Positions 1 through 9,887 of a DNA stretch of 64,000 nucleotides are shown in pieces (position 1 is the first letter of the stretch; each line of letters begins with the position of its first letter). A model generated the notes under the pieces. That model was not told the origin of the DNA. It did no database searches and worked only from the letters and a program-made list of their open reading frames with translations. Source of the DNA: Vibrio cyclitrophicus (GTDB lineage Bacteria; Pseudomonadota; Gammaproteobacteria; Enterobacterales; Vibrionaceae); contig NZ_AP025480.1 of the NCBI RefSeq assembly GCF_024347435.1, positions 1,612,001-1,676,000 on the forward strand, given 5' to 3'. A program made the position numbers and the translations under genes.

Positions 1-708
1 AGTATTCGTGAACTCGATAACATCTCAAGCTCTGAAGCTCAATACGAGTTGCTTTATCATGTACGCCGTACTCTTCGTCGACTCGCTCGTTGGTTGCTAA
101 GAAATCGTACAGGTAAGCAATCGGTGAATGCATTGATTGAGTTATACCAAGGTGATGTAGTTACGATAACTGAGAATCTGGATGAAAATCTTGTGGCTTT
201 AGAAGTAGAAGAGCATCAAGCAATGGCTCAAGTGTGGATTGACCAGGGCGTGAATGCAGAACTGGCTAATTCAGTCGCACGTTTGTCTAGCTTATACTCA
301 GCGCTGGATATATCCACAGTAGCTCGTGAAACCGGTAAAACAGTACAACAAGCGTCTAAGCTTTACTTCAACCTTGGCGACCGTTTGTCATTGCACTGGT
401 TCTTGAAGCAAATCAATGGCCAAGCTGTAGACAACAATTGGCAAGCACTGGCGCGTGCAGCATTCAGAGAAGATCTGGATTGGCAACAACGTCAGTTAAC
501 TGGCCAAGTACTCAACTGTGGTTGTGCTTCGGACATCGATGTGATTAAAGCGCTTGATGATTGGATGGAAAATAACTCTGTTTCTCTACATCGCTGGGAA
601 AGTATCTTGAACGAATTCAAAGTAGGTTCGGTTCACGAGTTTGCTAAGTTCTCAGTGGCATTGCGTGAATTGATGCTGTTAAATCTTAATTGTATGTCTA
701 AAGATTAG
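1..708 (+). CDS. NAD-dependent glutamate dehydrogenase, large type (3' end)
   Basis: C-terminal part of the roughly 1600-residue NAD-specific glutamate dehydrogenase, which oxidatively deaminates glutamate to 2-oxoglutarate and ammonia in the cytoplasm. The reading frame is open from base 1, so the start and catalytic core lie upstream of the window; about 235 residues are present. The visible part is the helical C-terminal region of the family, with an Arg-rich stretch (YHVRRTLRRLARWLLRNR) followed by alternating helices. The call rests on this recognisable tail alone. A strong terminator follows 24 bases after the stop, so the gene ends its transcript. Confidence 0.85.
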   Translation, partial: SIRELDNISSSEAQYELLYHVRRTLRRLARWLLRNRTGKQSVNALIELYQGDVVTITENLDENLVALEVEEHQAMAQVWIDQGVNAELANSVARLSSLYSALDISTVARETGKTVQQASKLYFNLGDRLSLHWFLKQINGQAVDNNWQALARAAFREDLDWQQRQLTGQVLNCGCASDIDVIKALDDWMENNSVSLHRWESILNEFKVGSVHEFAKFSVALRELMLLNLNCMSKD

Positions 709-731
709 CGATTAGATAAAGACAATAATAC

Positions 732-760
732 AAAGGCAGGCCATAAGGTCTGCCTTTTTT
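732..760 (+). terminator. Intrinsic terminator after glutamate dehydrogenase
   Basis: An 8-bp stem (732-739 pairing with 750-757) is followed by a T run, 24 bases after the stop codon. Confidence 0.85.
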
Positions 761-945
761 GTTTGGAAAAGTCGAACTACTCATTTGATTGAGTGATTAT
801 GCTTAGGTTAAGGGGAACAAAGTGAAGTAGTAGGGTGAAGGATACTCAAACTCAGCGAGTGTTTATAGAAACGGTATCGTTTGCTTAATAAAGAACCTCA
901 TTCGCTAACAAACTCGATTATCTTACCCCTACAGACAGTAATAGA

Positions 946-1014
946 TTGAATAGTTGAGTAAATAAGTAAATAATATCGCCCCGTTTACACGGGGCTTTTT
1001 TCTATCGGAGGCAC
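946..1014 (+). promoter_or_regulatory. pyrD promoter and hairpin leader
   Basis: TAATAT at 971-976 is a good -10 box; TTGAAT at 946-951 is a possible -35 with a long 19-bp spacer. The expected start falls in a C run at 979-982 followed by G983. Bases 978-983 (GCCCCG) pair with 990-995 (CGGGGC), followed by six T's, then the Shine-Dalgarno CGGAGG (1006-1011) and the ATG at 1016. In enterobacterial pyrC and pyrD, pyrimidine level sets whether transcripts start at C or at a downstream purine, and only the C-started RNA forms a leader hairpin. This layout fits that scheme, but attenuation at the T run is an alternative. The regulation is inferred. Confidence 0.55.
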
Positions 1015-1015
1015 A

Positions 1016-2026
1016 ATGCTTTACCGTCTAGCCAGAACTGGCTTTTTCCAACTTGATGCCGAAAAGGCACATGATCTTGCAATTCAAAATTTCAAACGCT
1101 TCACAGGCACACCTATTGATCTTTTGTATCGCCAACAGTTACCTCACCGACCTGTAGAATGCATGGGTCTTACTTTTAAAAACCCAGTTGGCCTTGCTGC
1201 TGGCCTAGATAAAAACGGCGAATGTATTGATGCATTTGGTGCAATGGGTTTTGGTTTCGTTGAAGTCGGGACTGTTACTCCTCGTCCACAAGCGGGTAAC
1301 GACAAACCTCGTTTATTCCGTCTTGTTGAGGCTGAAGGTATCATCAACCGCATGGGCTTCAATAACCTAGGCGTCGACAATCTGATTGAGAACGTTAAGA
1401 AGTCAAACTACGACGGTATCTTAGGTATCAATATCGGCAAGAACAAAGACACACCAATTGAAAAGGGCGCAGAAGATTACCTGATTTGTATGGAGAAGGT
1501 ATATCAATACGCGGGTTACATTGCTGTGAATATCTCTTCACCAAATACTCCTGGACTTCGTTCTCTGCAATACGGTGAAGCTCTAGACGATCTGTTGTCT
1601 GAACTTAAAGCGAAACAATCTGAACTGGAGGAGAAGCATGGCAAGTATGTTCCTCTTGCTCTTAAGATTGCTCCGGATCTAAGCGACGACGAGATTAAAC
1701 AAATTTGTGAATCATTGGTCAAAAATGAGATTGATGGTGTGATCGCAACCAACACGACGTTGGATCGTTCAATTGTTGAAGGCATGAAGCATTGCGATGA
1801 AGCGGGTGGCCTTAGTGGGCGTCCAGTTCAATCTCGTAGTACAGAAGTGGTTCGTAAACTTCACGAAGAACTTGGTGACAAACTGCCGATCATTGGGGTA
1901 GGTGGCATTGACTCTTATGTCGCAGCAAAAGAGAAAATGATGGCAGGTGCTAAACTTGTCCAAGTTTATTCTGGCTTTATCTATAAAGGCCCAGGTCTTG
2001 TAGGCGATATTGTCAAAAATCTATAG
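1016..2026 (+). CDS. pyrD: Dihydroorotate dehydrogenase (quinone), class 2
   Basis: Oxidises dihydroorotate to orotate in pyrimidine synthesis and passes electrons to membrane quinone. The 336-residue length is standard for class 2 enzymes. The N-terminal helices (about residues 1-40) are the membrane/quinone-tunnel segment. The FMN TIM barrel carries [14 protein letters not shown] near residue 60 and the catalytic-serine motif [14 protein letters not shown] near residue 175, and ends with the phosphate-binding GVGGI. The start is supported by CGGAGG five bases upstream. It is a single-gene transcript between terminators, with a hairpin leader that probably responds to pyrimidine supply. Confidence 0.97.
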   Translation: MLYRLARTGFFQLDAEKAHDLAIQNFKRFTGTPIDLLYRQQLPHRPVECMGLTFKNPVGLAAGLDKNGECIDAFGAMGFGFVEVGTVTPRPQAGNDKPRLFRLVEAEGIINRMGFNNLGVDNLIENVKKSNYDGILGINIGKNKDTPIEKGAEDYLICMEKVYQYAGYIAVNISSPNTPGLRSLQYGEALDDLLSELKAKQSELEEKHGKYVPLALKIAPDLSDDEIKQICESLVKNEIDGVIATNTTLDRSIVEGMKHCDEAGGLSGRPVQSRSTEVVRKLHEELGDKLPIIGVGGIDSYVAAKEKMMAGAKLVQVYSGFIYKGPGLVGDIVKNL

Positions 2027-2120
2027 TTCGTAAAATCGATCGTAGTCAAAGGCTATAATCCGGTATCGTCTTACTAAAAGAGACACTGTAACTCAATGAG
2101 TTGTAGAGAAAAGCGATAAG

Positions 2121-2149
2121 AAAGAGGAATTTATTTCCTCTTTTTTTTT
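2121..2149 (+). terminator. Intrinsic terminator after pyrD
   Basis: AAAGAGGAA (2121-2129) pairs with TTCCTCTTT (2135-2143) and runs into a long T tract. Confidence 0.8.
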
Positions 2150-2230
2150 GCCTATTGCTCAGTAAAATTACTGTAATTGAAGGTAATTTTGCGTTTTACC
2201 TAATGGAATGGTTCAACAGTGTGAGACGAA

Positions 2231-2779
2231 ATGATGCTTAAACCTAGCGATACATGGAATTGGTATTACGATGAGCAGCAATGTTCATTAATGCTAAGCC
2301 TCGGAGAGGATATGATTTTCAAAACGAATCTGGTCCGCAATAAGCTGGTGGACTGCGCGTTTAGAGATAATGAATTCACCGTTGATGACGCATCCTCATA
2401 CCAAACCTTCAAAGAACAAATTTCTGGCTTAGAACTGTCTGAGCCTCGTCAAGCTGAACTTGCACTTTATTGTGTGGCAGCAAAGCGCTTCCACAAGCCT
2501 GTGCAGCCTAAGAGTTGGTTTTTCGACTCACAAGGTACAGGCCATGAACACCCTCAAGAAGGGGACATAGTACAAATGAGTAACGAGCATAGCTTAGGTT
2601 ACTTCATCGTACTAGAAGTGGGAGAGTGTGCGAGCCTATGTGCTTTTGTAGACCTAGAAGAGTTCTTACTTACCCCTTCAAAAGGACTTCGATTTGGTGA
2701 CTCTATTAAGGTGATGCATGACAGAATGGTAAACGCGAACGCTATTCTTCATCACGGCCACATAGCGATGGTCGGTTAA
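2231..2779 (+). CDS. zapC: Cell division protein ZapC
   Basis: ZapC binds FtsZ and promotes bundling of FtsZ protofilaments at the cytoplasmic face of the division site. The 182 residues match the family length, and the N-terminus (KPSDTWNWYYDEQQ) with the acidic patch that follows is typical of ZapC (YcbW). No membrane segment or signal peptide is visible. Two ATGs stand in tandem at 2231 and 2234; the upstream ribosome site is weak, so either could be used. The gene lies between pyrD and rlmL, as in enterobacteria and other vibrios. Confidence 0.9.
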   Translation: MMLKPSDTWNWYYDEQQCSLMLSLGEDMIFKTNLVRNKLVDCAFRDNEFTVDDASSYQTFKEQISGLELSEPRQAELALYCVAAKRFHKPVQPKSWFFDSQGTGHEHPQEGDIVQMSNEHSLGYFIVLEVGECASLCAFVDLEEFLLTPSKGLRFGDSIKVMHDRMVNANAILHHGHIAMVG

Positions 2780-2843
2780 GCTCCAATCTAGAGCATTATT
2801 TCTAGCACATATTACAGCGCACAATTCACAAAACCTTCCTCAG

Positions 2844-2868
2844 AATCGGCTTAATAGCCGATTTTTTT
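2844..2868 (+). terminator. Intrinsic terminator after zapC
   Basis: AATCGGC (2844-2850), a six-base loop, GCCGATT (2857-2863), then T's. Confidence 0.85.
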
Positions 2869-3286
2869 GTGCCTAAAAAACCTCATTCTGATAAATACAT
2901 CACCTGTTATCCATTTAAATAGTGAACACTCGACTATTTTTTCGCCTTAATTCCTGCCTGTTTTTATCACCAAAAGTGTAAATAACTCGAATTTATTCCT
3001 TGTTTATTGTCATTTGTAGCTAACTTTCACTCATAAATTTAATCTGGTATATACCAATTTTGATGTGAATATAAATTCAAATCACCACTTTGGGCGATGT
3101 TAGGTCACAAATCATGTTGGTTTAGTAAGTCTTATGTCCTAAGGGAATGTGGGTAAGCGATCGCTTCGACACTGTGCACTTGCTAGCCAGTTAGTCGAAA
3201 GATTCAATGAAAAGACGAGTTTAGTGTGATGCTCTGGTAATAAATTCAGGTATAATCGAGCTCATTTTTATCAATAAAAGAACACT
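2869..3286. other. Gene-free stretch upstream of rlmL with two palindromes and a -10 box
   Basis: No coding ORF is convincing here. It holds a perfect 12-bp palindrome TGGTATATACCA (3045-3056), then an inverted repeat with 10-bp arms (3061-3070 and 3075-3084, nine of ten matched, four-base spacer). TATAAT at 3251-3256 is probably the rlmL -10 box, 30 bases before the ATG; no clear -35 was found. Confidence 0.5.
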
Positions 3287-5407
3287 ATGAATCAATATCT
3301 AGCGGTTACCTCAAATGGCCTTGAGAATTTATTAGTTGAAGAACTAACCCAACTAGGGATTACAAACGCAAAACCTGTTCAAGCAGGTGTTAAATTCAAA
3401 GCCACCAATGAGCAAATTTATCGTTGTTGTTTGTGGAGCCGTTTGGCTTCTCGATTTGTACGTGTCCTTTCTGAATTCACTTGTATGGACGACATGGATT
3501 TGTACCTATCAACCACAGCGGTTAACTGGGTAAATCAATTCCATAGCTCTAAGCGTTTTGTTGTTGACTTCAATGGTACGAACAACGAAATCCGTAATAG
3601 CCAATACGGTGCGATGAAAGTAAAAGATGCCGTTGTTGATTGCTTTGAGAAGAAGTCTTTACCTCGTCCTTCTATTAGCAAAGAGAACCCAGACATTCGT
3701 ATCCACGTTCGTTTACACCGTGATAAAGCGATTCTTGGTGTTGATATGGTAGGTAGCGGTCTTCACCAACGTGGTTACCGTCCTGAATCAGGTCGAGCAC
3801 CACTACGTGAAACTCTTGCTGCCGCGATTCTTCTTCGTAGTGGTTGGGACGCAACTAAGCCTTTCCTAGATCCAATGTGTGGTTCAGGTACGTTAGTGAT
3901 TGAAGCGGCGATGATGGCTGCAAACATGGCTCCAGGTGTTAAACGTCAGAAGTGGTGTTTTGAATCACTAGAAGATTTCGAACCAGAGCTATGGGCTGAA
4001 GTGAAAGCTGAAGCGAACGTTCAAGGTCGTCGTGGTGTTAAGAAAGTGGAATGTAAGTTCTATGGCTACGACAATGATGAACGTATGATCAAAACTGCGC
4101 GTGACAATGCTCGTCGTGCCGGTGTTGAAGAGTTGATTGAATTCGAAGTAGGCGATGCTGCAAAGCTTAAGCGTCCTACAGAGTTTACTGATGGTGTGAT
4201 TGTTTCTAACCCGCCTTACGGTGAACGTCTTGGTACCGAGCCGGGTCTTATTGCTCTTTACACAGCATTCGGCGCGCAGCTTAAAGCTGAATTTGGTGGT
4301 TGTAACGCGTCTATCTTTTCTAGTTCAGACGAACTACTTAGCTGTTTACGCATGCGTGCAGAAAAACAGTTCAAATTGAACAACGGTGCGTTACCGTGTC
4401 ACCAAAAAAACTATTCAATTTCAGATCGTCCGATGTCAGAACGTTCAACGGGCGAGCAAGAACAGCTGATTGCGCCTGATTTCGCAAACCGTCTTAAAAA
4501 GAACATCGGTAAAATTGGCAAGTGGGCTAAGAAAGAGCAATTAGATTGCTACCGTATCTATGATGCTGACTTACCAGAATACAATGTAGCGATTGATGTA
4601 TACCCAGGCCACCTTGTGATTCAAGAATACGCAGCGCCTAAAGATGTACCAGAAGATAAAGCAAAGCGCCGTCTAACCGACATTATCCGTGCTTCTATTC
4701 AAGTAACGGGCGTTGAAGCAAACAACGTGGTTCTTAAGGTTCGTCAGAAGCAGAAAGGCCGTTCTCAATATCAAAAAATGGCTCAAGATTCATCTAACCT
4801 AGAAGTGAACGAGTACGGCGTTAAACTCATTGTTAATCTTCATGATTACTTAGATACAGGCTTGTTCTTAGACCATAAGATCACTCGTCGTCGTATCGGT
4901 GAGATGGCTGCAGGTAAAGATTTCCTAAACCTGTTTGCTTACACTGGCAGTGCATCTGTTCATGCTGCAGTAGGTGGCGCACGCTCTACAACAACGGTTG
5001 ACATGTCGAATACCTACCTTGAGTGGGCAAAGCAGAACATGGAGCTTAATGGTCGTGTTGGTCGTCAACATCAGTTTGTGCAAGCTGACTGCTTACAATG
5101 GTTGGTTAAAGAGCAGGGTTCTTACGATCTGATTTTTATTGATCCACCTACGTTCTCAAACTCTAAGCGTATGGATCAATCTTTCGATGTTCAACGTGAT
5201 CACATTCAGTTGATGGAAAACCTTAAGCGTCTTCTTCGTGAAGAAGGTACGATTGTGTTTTCCAACAACAAGCGTCACTTTAAGATGGATCTAGAAGGTC
5301 TAGAAGCGTTAGGTCTTAAAGCTCAGAATATCTCAGCTAAGACGCTTCCATTAGATTTCTCTCGTAATAAGCATATTCATAACTGCTGGTTGATTACACA
5401 CAAATAA
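3287..5407 (+). CDS. rlmL: Bifunctional 23S rRNA methyltransferase RlmKL
   Basis: Methylates 23S rRNA at G2445 (N2, RlmL half) and G2069 (N7, RlmK half) in large-subunit assembly. The 706 residues fit the fused enzyme. Order: THUMP domain in about residues 45-155, RlmL methyltransferase with [14 protein letters not shown] near residue 195 and the catalytic NPPYGERLG near 310, then RlmK with its SAM-binding region near 545 and the [11 protein letters not shown] motif near 620. A glutaredoxin-like gene and uup follow at short distance on the same strand, so these three and the next gene probably form one operon. Confidence 0.96.
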   Translation: MNQYLAVTSNGLENLLVEELTQLGITNAKPVQAGVKFKATNEQIYRCCLWSRLASRFVRVLSEFTCMDDMDLYLSTTAVNWVNQFHSSKRFVVDFNGTNNEIRNSQYGAMKVKDAVVDCFEKKSLPRPSISKENPDIRIHVRLHRDKAILGVDMVGSGLHQRGYRPESGRAPLRETLAAAILLRSGWDATKPFLDPMCGSGTLVIEAAMMAANMAPGVKRQKWCFESLEDFEPELWAEVKAEANVQGRRGVKKVECKFYGYDNDERMIKTARDNARRAGVEELIEFEVGDAAKLKRPTEFTDGVIVSNPPYGERLGTEPGLIALYTAFGAQLKAEFGGCNASIFSSSDELLSCLRMRAEKQFKLNNGALPCHQKNYSISDRPMSERSTGEQEQLIAPDFANRLKKNIGKIGKWAKKEQLDCYRIYDADLPEYNVAIDVYPGHLVIQEYAAPKDVPEDKAKRRLTDIIRASIQVTGVEANNVVLKVRQKQKGRSQYQKMAQDSSNLEVNEYGVKLIVNLHDYLDTGLFLDHKITRRRIGEMAAGKDFLNLFAYTGSASVHAAVGGARSTTTVDMSNTYLEWAKQNMELNGRVGRQHQFVQADCLQWLVKEQGSYDLIFIDPPTFSNSKRMDQSFDVQRDHIQLMENLKRLLREEGTIVFSNNKRHFKMDLEGLEALGLKAQNISAKTLPLDFSRNKHIHNCWLITHK

Positions 5408-5433
5408 TCAAAGAGATTGTATAAGGATATAGA

Positions 5434-5694
5434 GTGCTGACTCTCTACAGTACAGAAGGGTGCCATCTATGTGAGATGGCATTCAAACTCACGGAACAGT
5501 TAAACATTAGCCATCACGTCAACGTTGTCGACATTGCATTTGATGATGAGCTCTTTTCCCGTTACGGGGTCACTATTCCGGTGCTCAAATTTGAAAGCTC
5601 TGACTTTTCTCAAAGCTCAGAGCTTAACTGGCCATTTGGCTTGTTAGAACTTAATGATTGGTTAAAAAAGAATGGCATTACTTACAATTCATAA
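5434..5694 (+). CDS. Glutaredoxin family (DUF836-type) protein
   Basis: An 86-residue thioredoxin-fold protein. The CHLC motif near residue 10 (EGCHLCEMA) is the redox-active pair, and VTIPVLKF near residue 50 holds the cis-proline seen in glutaredoxins. The start is GTG, with an AAGGA ribosome site about seven bases upstream. The 3' end overlaps the start of uup by 23 bases, implying coupled translation. Members of this family commonly sit between rlmL and uup in gammaproteobacteria; the reduced substrate is not known from sequence. Cytoplasmic, with no signal peptide. Confidence 0.85.
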   Translation: MLTLYSTEGCHLCEMAFKLTEQLNISHHVNVVDIAFDDELFSRYGVTIPVLKFESSDFSQSSELNWPFGLLELNDWLKKNGITYNS

Positions 5695-7588
5695 CGGGCA
5701 ATTAGCGTTTGGCGATCACCCGTTATTAGATCGTGCGGACTTTGCACTGCAAGAAAATGAACGTGTGTGTTTAGTAGGGCGCAATGGCGCGGGTAAGTCT
5801 ACGTTGATGAAGATCCTGTCAGGGAATATCATCATGGACGACGGTAAGATGCAAATCACACAAGATGTAGTTGTATCTCGCTTAGAGCAAGATCCCCCGC
5901 GTAATGAGCAAGGTACCGTCTATGACTACGTTGCTGGTGGCTTAGCTGAAATTGGCGAGCAACTGAAGATCTATCATGATCTTTTGGATCTCATTGGTAC
6001 TGACCCAAGTGAAAAGAACCTAAACCGTCTTACTCGTGTTCAAGAGCAGTTAGATCACGCAAACGCATGGCGTTTCGAAGATCGTGTAAGTAACGTAATG
6101 GCGGCGCTTAAGCTGACTGCTGAAACCAAACTGACCGATTTGTCTGGTGGTTGGCAACGCAAAGCTGCGCTTGCGCGTGCATTAGTGTGTGATCCAGACG
6201 TTCTACTTCTAGACGAACCGACTAACCACTTGGATGTTGCAACTATTGAATGGTTAGAAGGCTTCCTGAAAGACTTCCGTGGTTCAATCATCTTTATCTC
6301 GCATGACCGTGCGTTCATTAAATCGATGGCAACACGTATCGTTGATCTTGATCGCGGCAAACTGAGCTCTTTCCCGGGGGATTACGAAAACTACCTATTA
6401 GAGAAAGAAGAAGCGTTGCGTGTTGAGGAAATGCAGAACGCTGAATTTGATAAAAAGCTTGCTCAAGAAGAAGTTTGGATTCGTCAGGGGATCAAAGCTC
6501 GTCGAACTCGTAACGAAGGCCGTGTGCGTGCTCTCAAGAAGCTGCGTGAAGAACGTATCAATCGTCGTGAAGTGCAGGGTAAAGCGGTTATCCAGATTGA
6601 TGATGGTCAACGCTCAGGCAAGATTGTATTCGAAGCAGAAAATCTTAACTTTGGTTTTGAAGGCAAAGAGATTGTTAAAGACTTTAGCTTCAACATCATG
6701 CGTGGTGATCGTATTGCTCTGATCGGTCCTAATGGCTGTGGTAAGAGTACGGTGCTTAAACTACTTCTTGATCAACTTAAGCCAGATTCAGGTCGCCTGC
6801 ATTGTGGTACTAAGCTGGAAGTGGCTTACTTCGACCAATATCGTGAAATCCTAGACCCTGAGAAGTCTGTAATTGATAATCTAGCGGATGGTAAGCAAGA
6901 AGTGACAGTAGGCGGCCGTGAGCGCCATGCACTGAGTTACCTGCAAGATTTCTTATTCTCTCCTAAACGTGCTCGTACTCCTGTAAAGGCACTATCTGGT
7001 GGTGAGAAAAACCGTCTGTTATTAGCTCGTATCTTCCTTAAGTCGAACAACTTATTGATTCTCGATGAGCCGACCAACGATCTAGATATAGAAACTTTGG
7101 AACTTTTAGAAGATTTGCTTGCCAACTATCAGGGTACACTTCTTTTAGTGAGCCACGATCGTCAGTTTGTTGATAATACGGTGATGACAAGTTGGATCTT
7201 TGAAGGTAATGGCGTTATTGAAGAATTTGTTGGTGGTTACCATGATGCCCAGCAGCAAAGAAAGCAGGCATTAGAGTACCGACAGGTTGAAAAGCCATCA
7301 AAGCCCGAGAAAGTAGTTGAGGAAACTCCCAAAACTGCGTCAGTTAAGGCTAAACCTAAGAAGTTATCGTATAAGCTACAACGAGAACTAGAAGCGCTAC
7401 CAATGCGTTTAGAAGAATTGGAAACTCAAATTGAAACTCTTCAGGAAGAAGTCAACGATCCCAGCTTCTTTTCAAAATCTGTAGAGCAGACACAACCAGT
7501 TTTAGATAAGCTATCTGCAGCAGAGCAGGAGCTTGAAGTTGCTTTTGAGCGCTGGGAAGAGCTCGAGGCACTACAACAGGAAAGTTAA
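5672..7588 (+). CDS. uup: ABC-F family ATPase Uup
   Basis: Soluble ABC-F protein with two ATPase domains and no membrane part; Uup acts at the ribosome and affects transposon precise excision. 638 residues is the usual size. First domain: Walker A GRNGAGKST near residue 37, signature LSGGW, Walker B LLLDEPTNHLD. A charged linker of about 80 residues follows. Second domain: GPNGCGKST near 352, LSGGEKNRL, LILDEPTNDLD. The C-terminal coiled coil (about 565-638), rich in E, L and Q, is the DNA-binding tail characteristic of Uup. It overlaps the glutaredoxin-like gene upstream and is nine bases from the DUF3466 gene downstream. Confidence 0.95.
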   Translation: MALLTIHNGQLAFGDHPLLDRADFALQENERVCLVGRNGAGKSTLMKILSGNIIMDDGKMQITQDVVVSRLEQDPPRNEQGTVYDYVAGGLAEIGEQLKIYHDLLDLIGTDPSEKNLNRLTRVQEQLDHANAWRFEDRVSNVMAALKLTAETKLTDLSGGWQRKAALARALVCDPDVLLLDEPTNHLDVATIEWLEGFLKDFRGSIIFISHDRAFIKSMATRIVDLDRGKLSSFPGDYENYLLEKEEALRVEEMQNAEFDKKLAQEEVWIRQGIKARRTRNEGRVRALKKLREERINRREVQGKAVIQIDDGQRSGKIVFEAENLNFGFEGKEIVKDFSFNIMRGDRIALIGPNGCGKSTVLKLLLDQLKPDSGRLHCGTKLEVAYFDQYREILDPEKSVIDNLADGKQEVTVGGRERHALSYLQDFLFSPKRARTPVKALSGGEKNRLLLARIFLKSNNLLILDEPTNDLDIETLELLEDLLANYQGTLLLVSHDRQFVDNTVMTSWIFEGNGVIEEFVGGYHDAQQQRKQALEYRQVEKPSKPEKVVEETPKTASVKAKPKKLSYKLQRELEALPMRLEELETQIETLQEEVNDPSFFSKSVEQTQPVLDKLSAAEQELEVAFERWEELEALQQES

Positions 7589-7597
7589 GAAGTAATA

Positions 7598-9349
7598 ATG
7601 ACTTGTACTAAATTTAAATTAACTACAGTTGCAGCCCTAGTTTTGGCGGCAACTCATGCTAACGCAGCGCTTTACAAGGTCGTTGAAGTCACTCCTTCAA
7701 TTACAGGTGCCTCTGAAATCTATGGTGTGGCGATTCAACCTGGTGTTGCGACAGACGGGAAGAATGAGCTTGCGTTAGGTTGCTTCGATTCAGCTGCGAC
7801 TAACTGTACCGATAGTGCATTTAAACTTGCTGGTGAGACTCGCGATACGCTTGAAGCGGTAAGTTATCGTGAAGAAGTACCATTCGCAATGGATGCACCA
7901 TTTCAGTACATTCAAGAGCGTGATGATTTCGAAAACTATTGTTATCGAGAGCTGAGATATTCTACATGTGAAAGTTGGGCAGATAATCGCTGGTACGACA
8001 CTTGGAATAAGGAAAGAAACGATCTTACTTATGTCAATGCGAAAGCCTTTGTTGAACATGACATAGTAGACGGAGAGCAAACGTTTGTAACATTTGAGAG
8101 CCGCAATACGGTTATTAACTCTCTAGATAATGACGCTAAACCACTAGGTGTTAAATCTGAAGGAAGTATACGTAATAATGCGCTGTTTACGACGGCTGTT
8201 GGGCCTGTTGGTACTTCTGAAACTCGTGCATGGAAAGCGATTACGGCAAGCAACGGTACTGTATATAATGTAGGTAGTGTATCTACGAAAGGCCCTGCTA
8301 CTGACACTTCGGACACAACATTTAGCTCAAAAGCAGCAATTTGGGACGAAACGAATACAAAGCAAATCGATTGGGTTAGAGGTGGCAATGCTCAGCAAGG
8401 TGATTATTTTGCCCAAGGTAGCATGCGATCAATCACAATTGATGAGACAAACTCAATTTTTTATGGCGTAGGTTACAACACAGTAGATGGTAATAGTAAT
8501 CTTCAAGACATGAACGCAAGTGTTTTTGTTAGTGATTCATTAGATCTTACTAGCGCAACATGGACGACTAAGCAGGTTAACGGCGCACAGGTTAATTCTG
8601 GCTCATCTAATGATGATGCTAGATACAGTAACTCTGTTGCAACGGATATAAACGATAACTTGTTTGCTGTAGGTTATTCTAAACGTAATGGCTATGTGCC
8701 AGAGAGCGGTAGTGCAGGCAACAAGATTTTTGTTGTGACTGATGCATCTGCAGTAACTCCAACTGCAACGTACTTATCTGGTGGTATTTTCTTTACTGGC
8801 GCAGGCGGTGAAGCAAAGGCCGTCAACAATTTCAACGAATTTGTTGGCCAGGTTGACGCTGAAACGATTCGTGAGGTTGATGGTAGCCAGCGTAGACATC
8901 GTGGTTTTATTTACCCGTATCAAGCCGCCGGCACTGATGCATCAAGAATTGCGCTGTTTGAGAGCAAAGCTTGGTGGATAGATGATCTAACAAACGGTGC
9001 AAACGCAGATGGGAAAAATTACTCTGACGCTAATAACTATTTCCGTATCATTGATGCAACAGATATTAATGATGCAGGTGTTATTTCGGGGACAGCCATT
9101 AAGTGTACTGTAGGCGGCGTGGCACAACCGTACGACACTACATCTCATAACTCATATTGCGGTGGCGCTGCGTCTAACGCGGTTGAAGAAGTCGTCGCGG
9201 TTAAGTTGGTTCCTATTAGCGGGGCTACTGAAAAGGATATTCAAACCCGTAGTACTGACACCGAGAAGGTCGATCGTCAAGGTGCCGGGCTAGGTTGGTT
9301 AACTTTGACTGTGCTTGGTCTGTTAGGGTTCCGTAGAAAATTTAAATAA
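7598..9349 (+). CDS. DUF3466 family envelope protein with C-terminal anchor-like tail
   Basis: A 583-residue exported protein of unknown role. It has a signal peptide (about residues 1-23, cleavage after THANA), a long beta-rich body with repeated GxxY and ATDIND-type motifs (near 350 and 490) suggesting a propeller-like repeat fold, and a C-terminus of Gly-containing motif, hydrophobic stretch and basic end (GAGLGWLTLTVLGLLGFRRK). That tail resembles GlyGly-CTERM sorting signals processed by rhombosortase, although the canonical GGSxG is only partly kept. The gene follows uup closely and is last before a terminator. The family name is recognised from length and operon position; function is not known. 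Confidence 0.8.
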   Translation: MTCTKFKLTTVAALVLAATHANAALYKVVEVTPSITGASEIYGVAIQPGVATDGKNELALGCFDSAATNCTDSAFKLAGETRDTLEAVSYREEVPFAMDAPFQYIQERDDFENYCYRELRYSTCESWADNRWYDTWNKERNDLTYVNAKAFVEHDIVDGEQTFVTFESRNTVINSLDNDAKPLGVKSEGSIRNNALFTTAVGPVGTSETRAWKAITASNGTVYNVGSVSTKGPATDTSDTTFSSKAAIWDETNTKQIDWVRGGNAQQGDYFAQGSMRSITIDETNSIFYGVGYNTVDGNSNLQDMNASVFVSDSLDLTSATWTTKQVNGAQVNSGSSNDDARYSNSVATDINDNLFAVGYSKRNGYVPESGSAGNKIFVVTDASAVTPTATYLSGGIFFTGAGGEAKAVNNFNEFVGQVDAETIREVDGSQRRHRGFIYPYQAAGTDASRIALFESKAWWIDDLTNGANADGKNYSDANNYFRIIDATDINDAGVISGTAIKCTVGGVAQPYDTTSHNSYCGGAASNAVEEVVAVKLVPISGATEKDIQTRSTDTEKVDRQGAGLGWLTLTVLGLLGFRRKFK

Positions 9350-9361
9350 TTTTATCTCTTG

Positions 9362-9397
9362 AGCCCGAGTTCACATTTCTGAATTCGGGCTTTTTTT
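9362..9397 (+). terminator. Intrinsic terminator after the DUF3466 gene
   Basis: AGCCCGA (from 9362) pairs with TCGGGCT (ending at 9391); inner bases also pair around one mismatch. Seven T's follow. Confidence 0.85.
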
Positions 9398-9509
9398 CGC
9401 CTTGAGAAAAGTAAAAAATTGTTCGATTCTTAAAGTTGGAGTCACAAAAACTCCGCTAAGTTGTAATCATTGTATGTTAGTAAATCAACACCCGTATGAG
9501 GACTGCACT

Positions 9510-9683
9510 ATGAAGAGACAAAAGCGTGATCGACTAGAACGAGCACAATCTCAAGGCTACAAAGCTGGTTTAAATGGTAGGTCGCAAGAAGCTTGCCCAT
9601 ACAGCCAAATGGATTCTCGGTCTTATTGGTTAGGTGGTTGGCGTGATGCCAAAGATGATAGAAATGCAGGACTCTATAAATAG
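9510..9683 (+). CDS. rmf: Ribosome modulation factor
   Basis: RMF binds 70S ribosomes in stationary phase and promotes the inactive 100S dimer. The ATG at 9510 gives 57 residues beginning MKRQKRDRLERAQSQGYKAG, the normal RMF length. An in-frame upstream start at 9402 would add 36 residues not found in the family and is rejected; TGAGGA just before 9510 is the ribosome site. Conserved features are the basic N-terminus, GYKAGLNGRS, and the YWLGGWRDA core. A single-gene transcript with its own terminator. Confidence 0.95.
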   Translation: MKRQKRDRLERAQSQGYKAGLNGRSQEACPYSQMDSRSYWLGGWRDAKDDRNAGLYK

Positions 9684-9706
9684 ATAGGGCGCAAAGAATT
9701 CAAGGT

Positions 9707-9750
9707 CAAGGCTCCATTGTTGATTGAAACATTGGAGCCTTGTTAGTTTC
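9707..9750 (+). terminator. Terminator hairpin after rmf
   Basis: CAAGGCTCCA (9707-9716) pairs perfectly with TGGAGCCTTG (9733-9742). The T tract afterwards is weak (TTAGTTTC). Confidence 0.6.
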
Positions 9751-9887
9751 AGACGAGTGCTAAGCTCCCCAGAGCTATAAAGTATTATAGTTTCGTTATC
9801 ACAAGAGCGTTTTTCTGGTGGATTTAACTTATTTCATATTTAGGTCTAGGTACCCTGATGCACTATAACTGATTTTATTGGAGCAAA

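Noticed and set aside
9402-9509. N-terminal extension of RMF
   Set aside because: RMF is about 57 residues; the ATG at 9510 has a ribosome site and the extension is not family-like.
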